A DNA stretch of 7,085 nt from contig JALAGW010000282.1 of NCBI GenBank assembly GCA_022712235.1, forward strand, positions 1-7,085, given 5' to 3'. The notes under the pieces were generated by a model, which made no database searches, was not told the DNA's origin, and was given only the letters and a program-made list of their open reading frames with translations. Numbering within the stretch: the stretch's first letter is position 1; every line of letters begins with the position of its first letter. Of this stretch, positions 1 through 4,823 are shown piece by piece. The stretch comes from Brevundimonas sp. (lineage in GTDB: Bacteria; Pseudomonadota; Alphaproteobacteria; Caulobacterales; Caulobacteraceae). Both the position numbers and the translations under genes were made by a program.

Positions 1-507
1 GCTCAGGCACTGGCCGCCGTAGGGCGAACGGTCGACATCGCGCAGAGGATCGAAGACTGAGAGCTCGAACTTGTTGAGCGCCTTGACCGACGGATCCTTG
101 AGGCGGCCGATAATGTCGGCCAGCTGGTTAAATGCGACGCCTCCGCCAGGACGCGGAAGATTGATCATCCGCTCGAAATAGTAGCCGGACCAGCGATCTC
201 CGCCGCGCGCGGCGGCGGGAAGAACTCGAGTGGTGAAACGGTCGTAGAAGGCCGGTGAGCCGTGTCGGCGATGCAGGGCCGCAGGAAATAGGGTATTGGC
301 CACCGTCTCGATCGGCTTGGCGTCCCACTGCCGCAGGAAGTTGTCCACGATGGCGACCGCAGGGTCGGCGAGGGTGGAGCGCACGAGGGGATCAGCGACG
401 TCTATGATGACGTTCTGGGCCTCGTGACCAGGACGATCGTCGACTGCCTGGACTGCCGCTCGCCAAGCGCTGACGCAATCAGGCTGCGGCGGAATGGGGA
501 GATACAT
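1..507 (-). CDS. Thymidylate-synthase-fold protein (partial, 3' end beyond window)
   Basis: The first 169 residues are visible, with no stop before the window edge. The pattern fits the thymidylate synthase/dCMP hydroxymethylase fold: an N-terminal region containing ETVANTLFPAAL (67-78), then FNQLADIIGRLKDPS (126-140), which matches the 'DQL..ii..Lk..P' element of the family, then FELSVFDPLRDVD (147-159), and finally YGGQCLS (163-169). Cys167 sits where the family has its catalytic Cys (PPCH in ThyA). It is clearly divergent from canonical ThyA and probably acts on, or binds, a pyrimidine nucleotide; the substrate is unknown. The ATG at 507 is chosen because an AGAGGA Shine-Dalgarno lies 5 nt upstream; an in-frame ATG at 537 is less likely. 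The gene overlaps the end of the C1 peptidase gene by 29 bp, so it is the last visible gene of the same operon. Family assignment is moderate: it rests on motifs read by eye and on half the protein. Confidence 0.7.
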   Translation of the reverse strand, partial: MYLPIPPQPDCVSAWRAAVQAVDDRPGHEAQNVIIDVADPLVRSTLADPAVAIVDNFLRQWDAKPIETVANTLFPAALHRRHGSPAFYDRFTTRVLPAAARGGDRWSGYYFERMINLPRPGGGVAFNQLADIIGRLKDPSVKALNKFELSVFDPLRDVDRSPYGGQCLS

Positions 508-1162
508 GATTGTCCTCTTCGAGAAGCGCGAACCCATAGAGACGAGGCTCGACGTATGACTGGGTCAGCCAAGCGTGGCCGGCGACACCCCAACCGAGGC
601 CCCAGCTGTTTCGCACGAGGATCGCGGGATTGTTGTCGATCTCGCCATGGCCGACTGCCAACACGGCATGGCCCAGCGCCGGATCTCCGACTTCGCCGGG
701 CTTCGGCCGCACAACGCCCTCGACGTCCGGTCGGTAGAAGCTGGCGGACAGCCTTAGCAGGATCAGCGCCGGCCGTCCGGCATGGATGGCGTCGATGATT
801 GCCGCCCAGTCGAAGGGCAGAGCCTGTCCCTTGCGGGTGAACCAAGCGCCGCCTGTCGGCGGCGCGCTCCAGTCGTCGTTCACAGGGGGCGTTGGGACAT
901 AGGGCCAATCGTCCTCGGCGGGCTGGCCATCCTCGCGCAGGGCGTCCAGCATGAAGCCCAGACCTGCGCCAGTAGAGGGCGGTCGGCCCGCGCGCTTCTG
1001 GGCATGATGGAAGGCTGCCTCGCAGGACAGGGGAGTCCAGCCCGGGCGCATTGCCGCGTGAAGATCGGTGGCCGCGAAGGCCAGGCAGGTCGGGCGCTGG
1101 CCTTGGTCGCGGGCCGGTCCCAAGCGACCGCGCAGGTCGGTCTGTACGTCCACGGTCGACAT
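479..1162 (-). CDS. Papain-like C1-family cysteine peptidase without propeptide
   Basis: A 227-residue protein carrying the full papain-family active site: the oxyanion-hole Gln20 and nucleophile Cys26 in DQGQRPTCLAFA (19-30), the general base His165 in LGHAVLAVGHG (163-173), and Asn185 in VRNSWGLGWG (183-192). It starts almost directly at the mature-domain boundary. There is no inhibitory propeptide, no signal peptide and no membrane segment, so it should be a cytoplasmic peptidase that is active once folded. The reading frame stays open upstream to 1357, but that stretch is Arg/Pro/Ser-rich and antisense-like in composition and lies within the upstream gene. The ATG at 1162, one base after the upstream stop, is the sensible start. 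Directly upstream is a protein ending in a chagasin-like domain, a known type of papain-family inhibitor, which could replace the missing propeptide as the control on this enzyme. Substrate unknown. Confidence 0.9.
   Translation of the reverse strand: MSTVDVQTDLRGRLGPARDQGQRPTCLAFAATDLHAAMRPGWTPLSCEAAFHHAQKRAGRPPSTGAGLGFMLDALREDGQPAEDDWPYVPTPPVNDDWSAPPTGGAWFTRKGQALPFDWAAIIDAIHAGRPALILLRLSASFYRPDVEGVVRPKPGEVGDPALGHAVLAVGHGEIDNNPAILVRNSWGLGWGVAGHAWLTQSYVEPRLYGFALLEEDNHVSPHSAAA
513..518 (-). promoter_or_regulatory. Ribosome binding site of the TS-like gene
   Basis: AGAGGA on the minus strand is followed by 5 nt and then ATG (507-505). It lies inside the 3' end of the C1 peptidase gene, supports translation re-initiation there, and fixes the start of the TS-like gene. 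Confidence 0.65.
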
Positions 1163-1163
1163 C

Positions 1164-2177
1164 CTACGCCGCCGCCAGCCAACGGCGGCGTTCGGCGCGG
1201 GAGAGACCTGACGCCTCCGGTCCGGAGAGGTCGAAGGTGACGGCGAGGGCAGCGATGGGCGGTTCCTGCAGCCAGGGGCGGCTTTGGCGCAGATCGAGTG
1301 CGCCCTCGACGTCCTCACCGTCGGGACCCGCCAGAACCTCGCGCTCGACGGGGGCACCTACACTGTCGTGGGAGCCGGGAAGGCGCGTGTCGCGCAATAC
1401 GACCAGACCGCTGGCATGAAGGGTATCGAAATCCCAGAGGTAACCGGCCGATCCCAGTTCTTCGACACGGATGACGAACAGGTCCTTGCGGCTGCCGTCG
1501 ATCCTTCCGCCCTGATCCTTTTCCGTCAGAAGCCAGACGTCGCCGTGGTAGGACGGCGGCGTGAAGTCGCCGAGAAGGTCGATCTTCAAGGCTCGAGGTT
1601 TGGTCGCCAAAACGGTCTGGCGCCGGGCGGGGTCAAGCAGGTCGTAGAGCTCCAGGGTGCGCGTCATGGCCTCGAAGCTCACACCTAGGCGAAGCGCCAG
1701 CTGATAGACCACCTGCGGTCGGGCGAGATCGGCGGCCCGCCAGCCCTGACGGGCGCAGTGGGCGGTAATTAGCCAGCGGGGCATCAGAAGGGCGGCGGCG
1801 AAGGCGTCCGCCTCGGTTTCTTGGAAGCCGGGGCTGAGGTCGCGGCCGGGCGCACGTCGCAGAATCTGGTCCTCGTCGTCGAGGCTGGGCTGGTGACCCA
1901 AGGTCGAATGGCCGAGCTCATGTGCGGCTGTGAAGCGTTGGATACTGAGAGGACGCTCGGTGGTGATCATGATCCCTGGAATGGGGACGTTGACGAAGGC
2001 CCCCAGCAGCCCGTCCAGGGGGCGAACCATCAGGGGGGTGTCGAGCGCCGCGATCAGATCAAACACATCGACCGCGCCTGGCTTGGCTTCCAGCTGAGCT
2101 CGGAGGTCGAACCGGCGATGCAGCCGGCCGGCGGCCGCCACACCGTTTCGGACAGCCTCCTGATAGGTCCGCGCCAT
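1164..2177 (-). CDS. ImmA/IrrE-family metallopeptidase fused to a chagasin-like (I42) inhibitor domain
   Basis: A 337-residue two-domain protein. Residues about 1-190 are an ImmA/IrrE (M78, COG2856) zinc peptidase: the HELGH motif at 86-90 (His86, Glu87, His90), the downstream acidic ligand motif QETEADAFAAALLMP (119-133; Glu120 or Glu122 as third ligand), then the usual helical region (VVYQLALRLGVSFEAM, 156-171). Residues about 208-318 resemble the I42 chagasin fold: a strand with LLTEKDQGG (216-224), a GSAGYLW loop (242-248) matching the 'NPTTGYxW' loop, a short VGAP loop (273-276), and SRPW (299-302) matching the 'RPW' third loop. Those three loops insert into papain-type active sites. It sits 3 bp after the XRE gene and 1 bp before a papain-like peptidase. 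ImmA/IrrE enzymes typically cleave a partner XRE repressor, so cleavage of the neighbouring XRE protein is a reasonable inference. The first domain is certain and the second is strong by motif order but unconfirmed by search. Confidence 0.9.
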   Translation of the reverse strand: MARTYQEAVRNGVAAAGRLHRRFDLRAQLEAKPGAVDVFDLIAALDTPLMVRPLDGLLGAFVNVPIPGIMITTERPLSIQRFTAAHELGHSTLGHQPSLDDEDQILRRAPGRDLSPGFQETEADAFAAALLMPRWLITAHCARQGWRAADLARPQVVYQLALRLGVSFEAMTRTLELYDLLDPARRQTVLATKPRALKIDLLGDFTPPSYHGDVWLLTEKDQGGRIDGSRKDLFVIRVEELGSAGYLWDFDTLHASGLVVLRDTRLPGSHDSVGAPVEREVLAGPDGEDVEGALDLRQSRPWLQEPPIAALAVTFDLSGPEASGLSRAERRRWLAAA

Positions 2178-2180
2178 CCG

Positions 2181-2531
2181 TCAGTCCGTCTTCTTGGCGC
2201 GCGCCAGCAGAAACTCGGTGAACCGACCCAGTTCCTCCCGGTCTCTTTGCGACAGATCGGCCGCCTGGCGCGCCAGATGGGCCACGTCGGGCGGAAGATC
2301 GGGCGGCCCCTCGATCCCGGTCAGATAGCCAACCGATTGTCGGTACAGACGCGCAAGGCGGGTGAGTTCGATAGCCTCCACGCGCCGCTGGCCGCTTTCG
2401 ATCCCAGTCAGGGCTGTGCGGGGCAGTTTGAGATGGGCCGCCACCTCTTCCTGCTTCAGCCCGAGATATTCCCTCGCCTCGCGAAGCCGTTCCCCCAGAC
2501 TGCGCCGAGCCTGTTCATCATCGCCGGTCAT
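2181..2531 (-). CDS. XRE-family helix-turn-helix regulator
   Basis: A 116-residue protein with an N-terminal Cro/C1-type HTH at about residues 14-68 (RLREAREYLGLKQEEVAAHL, followed by the recognition helix PRTALTGIESGQR and helices up to YLTG). The acidic/Arg-rich C-terminal helical tail (81-116; PPDVAHLARQAADLSQRDR) probably serves dimerisation or partner contact. The ATG at 2531 is preferred because it forms an ATGA overlap with the stop of the upstream ACP-like gene, a common coupling arrangement; an in-frame upstream ATG at 2558 would add nine residues and a 31-bp overlap. It is followed 3 bp later by the ImmA/IrrE gene, the standard repressor-protease pairing. It probably binds the two palindromes upstream of the operon and represses it. 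No ligand domain is visible. Confidence 0.92.
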   Translation of the reverse strand: MTGDDEQARRSLGERLREAREYLGLKQEEVAAHLKLPRTALTGIESGQRRVEAIELTRLARLYRQSVGYLTGIEGPPDLPPDVAHLARQAADLSQRDREELGRFTEFLLARAKKTD

Positions 2532-2857
2532 GCGCCGGCCGGGTGAGTTTTCTTCCAAGCCGCTTCAAGCTTGGGCATCATGTGGTCAAGCGCGGCCTGA
2601 ATGGAATCGTAGCCGCCGGTCTTGACGATATTCTTCGGCTCGAACCCGAGAATGTCTTCCAGCGCTAGGGTGACGTCGACGACCGTCAGGGAGTCCAGGC
2701 GGATCTTCGTGGTGAGGAGGGCACCCGGTGTGGCGGGGGGTGGCACGTCCTGCAGCGCAAGCTCGCTTTCCGCTAAAGATGTGAGTTCCGCCAGCAGGCA
2801 GGCGCTCACGTCCTTGACTGGAAAAGGCTTGATCTCCGGCTTTTCCTTGATCTGCAT
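2528..2857 (-). CDS. Acyl-carrier-protein-like protein
   Basis: About 109 residues, small and acidic overall. The C-terminal two thirds fit the four-helix acyl carrier fold: IRLDSLTVVDVTLALED contains a DSL motif whose Ser (residue 56 from the ATG start) is in the position of the phosphopantetheine attachment Ser, followed by the typical acidic helix II (VVDVTLALEDILGFEP) and a YDSIQAALDHM segment matching the last ACP helix. The N-terminal 40 residues, rich in Lys/Pro and then Ala/Leu/Glu, extend beyond a standard ACP. No synthase, ligase or phosphopantetheinyl transferase gene is nearby, so the cargo is unknown. It is the first gene of the operon and shares an ATGA with the XRE gene. The start is ambiguous: a GTG at 2860 directly before the ATG is 6 nt from a GGAGGA site, and the ATG is 9 nt from it. 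A non-carrier helical protein remains possible. Confidence 0.75.
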   Translation of the reverse strand: MQIKEKPEIKPFPVKDVSACLLAELTSLAESELALQDVPPPATPGALLTTKIRLDSLTVVDVTLALEDILGFEPKNIVKTGGYDSIQAALDHMMPKLEAAWKKTHPAGA

Positions 2858-2866
2858 CACGGCCGA

Positions 2867-2872
2867 TCCTCC
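2867..2872 (-). promoter_or_regulatory. Shine-Dalgarno of the ACP-like gene
   Basis: GGAGGA on the minus strand, 6 nt before GTG (2860) and 9 nt before ATG (2857). It is the strongest ribosome binding site in the left half and marks the start of the operon's first gene. Confidence 0.75.
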
Positions 2873-2873
2873 A

Positions 2874-2888
2874 ACATTCGATCAATGT
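2874..2888. promoter_or_regulatory. Operator-like palindrome, proximal
   Basis: ACATTcgatcAATGT, perfect 5-bp arms around a 5-bp spacer. It overlaps the candidate -10 hexamer and the predicted transcription start. The size and symmetry suit a dimer of an XRE-type repressor; binding by the adjacent XRE protein is inferred. Confidence 0.55.
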
Positions 2889-2912
2889 AATGTCAGAATA
2901 TCGAACATTCAA
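2884..2912 (-). promoter_or_regulatory. Candidate sigma-70-type promoter of the ACP-XRE-ImmA-C1-TS operon
   Basis: On the minus strand, TTGAAT (2912-2907) is separated by exactly 17 bp from TACATT (2889-2884); each hexamer matches the consensus at four of six positions. The predicted start near 2877 would give a short leader ending in the GGAGGA site. The promoter is covered by the two palindromes described separately, the arrangement expected for repression. No transcription data are available, so the call rests on spacing and location. Confidence 0.5.
2896..2910. promoter_or_regulatory. Operator-like palindrome, distal
   Basis: GAATATCGAACATTC has perfect outer 4-bp arms (GAAT/ATTC) plus one further symmetric T:A pair, and is 15 bp long like the proximal site. 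Its centre is 22 bp (about two helical turns) from the proximal centre, so two dimers would sit on the same face of the DNA. It overlaps the spacer and part of the -35 hexamer. Confidence 0.5.
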
Positions 2913-3074
2913 CCCCTGCGTCTGGCCAGCCATCAACACCGGGGCTCTGGCAGGACACCTGCCGATGAGGCCCGATCAGGACGATCCGGCAAAAAATCTC
3001 TCCTGACGCATGGTCCAGTGTACAAACTTCGCCGCCAGTCGCTTCAGGGACGCTCGCAGCGAACGTTGATATGT
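2911..3074. other. Intergenic region between the cation transporter gene and the ACP operon
   Basis: No gene is supported here; the open frames have no family signature. It contains a perfect 6-bp hairpin GGCAGG-ACA-CCTGCC (2949-2963) without a T tract. On the minus strand a run of six T (2996-2991) lies 6 nt after a weak bulged stem (3018-3003), which could act as a poor terminator for the transporter transcript. A GAAC...GTTC imperfect palindrome lies at 3061-3076. I see nothing more convincing. Confidence 0.5.
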
Positions 3075-3893
3075 TCAGTCTAAGGAGATGGCTTGAGGAC
3101 GGGCGGCCCGGAACTGGGGCCACGCCTGCAGAAGCACCTTGATCGCCGACCGGAAGAAGAGGAGGGCGATCACGCCGCCGACCAGGATGTCAGGCCAGCC
3201 GGCGCTGAACAGATGCACGCCTCCGGCGGCGACGATGACGCCGGTATTGGCGATCACGTCGTTGCGCGAACACTCGAAGGTGCTGGACAGGTTCACGTCC
3301 CGGTTCCGGTGGCGATAGAGCAGCGCCAGGCAGACGAGATTGGCGACGAGGGCGATCACCCCGAACAGGCCCATGGTTGCAGCGGTCGGAGTGACGTCGC
3401 CCGCCACCTTGCGGACGACCTCCACGAAGACCCAGACGCCGAAGGCGGCGATGACGCCCGCCTTGACCAAGGCGGCGCCAGTGCGCCACCGCAGACTCCG
3501 GTTCAGGGCGTAGAGGCTCAGGCCGTAGACCAAGGCGTCGCCGAGCATGTCGATCGAATCAGCCATCAGGGCGGTGGACTGCGCGACGAGGCCGGCGCCG
3601 AATTCGGCGAAGAACATGACCAGGTTGATCGCCAGAACCAGGATCAGGACACGACGCACGTCGGCATGGGCGCCGAGGGCGGCGATCTCGTCCCCTTTGG
3701 CCGAACAACAGTCGTCGCCCGCGAAATGGGCAGTCGGCGCCGGTTCAGCCTGGTTGGTCGAGCCGCAGGCGGTCGGTCCAGAACAACAGTACTGGGCGTC
3801 TGTGGGGGCGGGAGAGGGTGGCCGGCTCGAGCAGACGGCCTTCTCCGGCGCATCGGAAGAGGGCTTTGCGAAGGATGGGCAGCAGTCGGACAT
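3075..3893 (-). CDS. CDF-type cation transporter with Cys-rich N-terminus and no C-terminal domain
   Basis: A 272-residue inner-membrane protein of the cation diffusion facilitator type, expected to export divalent metal by proton antiport. The first 65 residues are a soluble tail with eight Cys, including three CC pairs (4-5, 36-37, 62-63), likely a metal-binding segment. Six hydrophobic helices follow at about 82-105, 108-130, 143-163, 173-193, 212-230 and 235-254. Candidate transport-site residues are the D115xxxD119 pair in TM2 (ADSIDMLGDA) and D212xxxN216 in TM5 (NDVIAN). Only about 18 residues follow TM6, so the usual cytoplasmic CDF C-terminal domain is absent, as in a known subset of short bacterial cation transporters. 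The ATG at 3893 is chosen because it begins the Cys-rich tail; the frame is open to 4103, but that would run through the divergent promoter into merR. It is divergent from merR and presumably controlled by it. Metal specificity cannot be read from the sequence. Confidence 0.88.
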   Translation of the reverse strand: MSDCCPSFAKPSSDAPEKAVCSSRPPSPAPTDAQYCCSGPTACGSTNQAEPAPTAHFAGDDCCSAKGDEIAALGAHADVRRVLILVLAINLVMFFAEFGAGLVAQSTALMADSIDMLGDALVYGLSLYALNRSLRWRTGAALVKAGVIAAFGVWVFVEVVRKVAGDVTPTAATMGLFGVIALVANLVCLALLYRHRNRDVNLSSTFECSRNDVIANTGVIVAAGGVHLFSAGWPDILVGGVIALLFFRSAIKVLLQAWPQFRAARPQAISLD

Positions 3894-3927
3894 GAGGAAC
3901 CAGGGTTGCGAATAGGGTTCGCCGACC

Positions 3928-3958
3928 GATATGCGACCTATAGCGGGTATAGGTTCAA
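3928..3958 (-). promoter_or_regulatory. MerR-type promoter/operator for the cation transporter
   Basis: Between the divergent genes lies ACCTATAgcgggTATAGGT (3936-3954), perfect 7-bp arms around a 5-bp centre. On the minus strand it sits between TTGAAC (3958-3953) and a weak CATATC (3933-3928), giving a 19-bp spacer. Long 19-20-bp spacers containing a dyad are the hallmark of MerR-family promoters, which the activator untwists on metal binding. Start of the transporter transcript is predicted near 3921. Confidence 0.8.
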
Positions 3959-3962
3959 GGGC

Positions 3963-4397
3963 ATGGCCGAGAATTTCTCCATTGGCGATCTGGGGCGGCG
4001 CACGGGGTGCAAGGTGGTCACCATCCGTTATTATGAGCGGATCGGCGTCCTCGAGGCACCCCGTCGTGGCGAAGGCGGTCATCGCATCTATGGCCAGGAC
4101 CATCTGAACCGGCTCGCCTTTGTGCGGCGCGCGCGAGATCTCGGCTTCTCCCTGGATGCTGTCCGAAGCCTGTTGAGCCTGTCAGGAGAGCCCACCTCTG
4201 CACCTTGCGGGGCGGCCGACGCCGTCGCCACGGAGCATCTTGCAGAGGTGCGCGCCAAGATCATGGACCTGCGTCGGCTGGAGGACACCCTCGTCTCTGT
4301 CCTGGATCGCTGCGGCCGGACGACCGTCGAGGACTGTCGGGTGCTGGACGCCCTACGTGAGACGCCTCAGCCAGAGGACGCCGTCTCGGCGCCTTGA
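3963..4397 (+). CDS. MerR-family metal-responsive transcriptional regulator
   Basis: A 144-residue protein. The N-terminal winged HTH (about 5-72) is typical: FSIGDLGRRTGCKVVTIRYYERIG, then a GGHRIYG wing and LAFVRRARDLGFSLDAVRSLL. A long dimerisation helix follows (about 86-116) and then a C-terminal metal loop. Cys82 (PCG), Cys117 and Cys125 (CGRTTVEDC) correspond in spacing to the metal ligands of the MerR/CadR/PbrR group, so a soft or transition divalent metal (Cd, Pb, Zn, Hg, Co) is likely; the particular metal cannot be decided. ATG 3963 is used because it begins the HTH; the open frame back to 3093 is an antisense shadow of the transporter gene. No good Shine-Dalgarno is visible (AAGGG abuts the ATG). 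It should control the divergent transporter through the 3936-3954 dyad and repress itself. Its 3' end overlaps the convergent membrane-protein gene by 31 bp. Confidence 0.93.
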   Translation: MAENFSIGDLGRRTGCKVVTIRYYERIGVLEAPRRGEGGHRIYGQDHLNRLAFVRRARDLGFSLDAVRSLLSLSGEPTSAPCGAADAVATEHLAEVRAKIMDLRRLEDTLVSVLDRCGRTTVEDCRVLDALRETPQPEDAVSAP

Positions 4398-4822
4398 GCA
4401 TGACCTGAGGGACCGGAGGCTTCGCTTGGGCGCGAAGCGCCGGCGTCGCCGTGAGCCTCGCCGGGCGGGCCGTGATAGTGGCGTAAAGGATTCAGGTCGT
4501 CGCGCACGGCGTAGAGAAAGCCGGAGCCTCCAAGCCAGAGCAGGCTGAACAGAAGGGTCAGGGCTAGGCCCGGACGGGCGCGTGGAGCGAGCCGCAGACC
4601 GGCCAGGGCAAGGAGGGGAAGGCCGACGCCGTATACCACGTGCACCGGCCATCCGAGCGTGCTGAAGCAGAAGATGGCGAAGGTGAGAACAGCGCCGGCG
4701 CTCACCAAGCTCGCCGTCAGGACAGCGAGCCCGTCAAGAAGCGGGTTCGGCCGGGGCGGCGGAGGGCGTCTGCCGCGACGCTTGCCGGGCCGGCCTTCCT
4801 TCCATCGAACGGTGCGCGCCAT
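4367..4822 (-). CDS. Small three-helix membrane protein with His-rich tail, unknown function
   Basis: 151 residues; I do not recognise the family. A strongly basic, Pro-rich N-terminus (RRGRRPPPPRP, 15-25) is followed by three hydrophobic helices at about 31-53, 58-78 and 84-106, then a 45-residue polar tail with HYHGPPGEAHGD (115-126) and a further GHAQG. By the positive-inside rule the N-terminus is cytoplasmic and the His-containing tail periplasmic. The ATG at 4822 lies one base after the DUF305 gene's stop; the longer frame to 4990 would run into DUF305 coding sequence. As the last gene of the ATPase-DUF305 operon it probably has an accessory role in metal handling, with the tail as a possible metal-binding segment. 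That is inference from context and His content only. Confidence 0.75.
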   Translation of the reverse strand: MARTVRWKEGRPGKRRGRRPPPPRPNPLLDGLAVLTASLVSAGAVLTFAIFCFSTLGWPVHVVYGVGLPLLALAGLRLAPRARPGLALTLLFSLLWLGGSGFLYAVRDDLNPLRHYHGPPGEAHGDAGASRPSEASGPSGHAQGAETASSG

Positions 4823-4823
4823 G

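Noticed and set aside
402..908. Minus-strand 168-residue frame over the C1 peptidase gene
   Set aside because: Arg/Ala/Ser-rich shadow frame; the peptidase motifs are in another frame of the same strand.
1163..1357. N-terminal extension of the C1 peptidase (65 residues)
   Set aside because: Low-complexity Arg/Ser/Pro sequence lying out of frame inside the I42 domain coding region; the ATG at 1162 immediately after that gene's stop is a better start.
2586..2939. Minus-strand 117-residue frame across the operon promoter
   Set aside because: It overlaps the ACP-like gene in another frame, has no family signature, and its N-terminus reads through the promoter and operators.
2949..2963. Hairpin GGCAGG-ACA-CCTGCC as an intrinsic terminator
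   Set aside because: Perfect 6-bp stem, but no T tract follows on either strand; it may be chance or an incidental structure.
2991..3018. Rho-independent terminator of the transporter transcript (T6 on the minus strand)
   Set aside because: The stem before the T run is short, bulged and 6 nt away, so the evidence is too weak for a separate feature.
3093..3962. Open plus-strand frame that would extend the MerR protein N-terminally to 434 residues
   Set aside because: It is antisense to the cation transporter gene, has shadow-like His/Asp/Gly-rich composition, and the MerR HTH begins at the ATG at 3963.
3894..4103. N-terminal extension of the cation transporter
   Set aside because: It would run through the MerR-type operator and into merR antisense; the Cys-rich MSDCC start at 3893 is natural.
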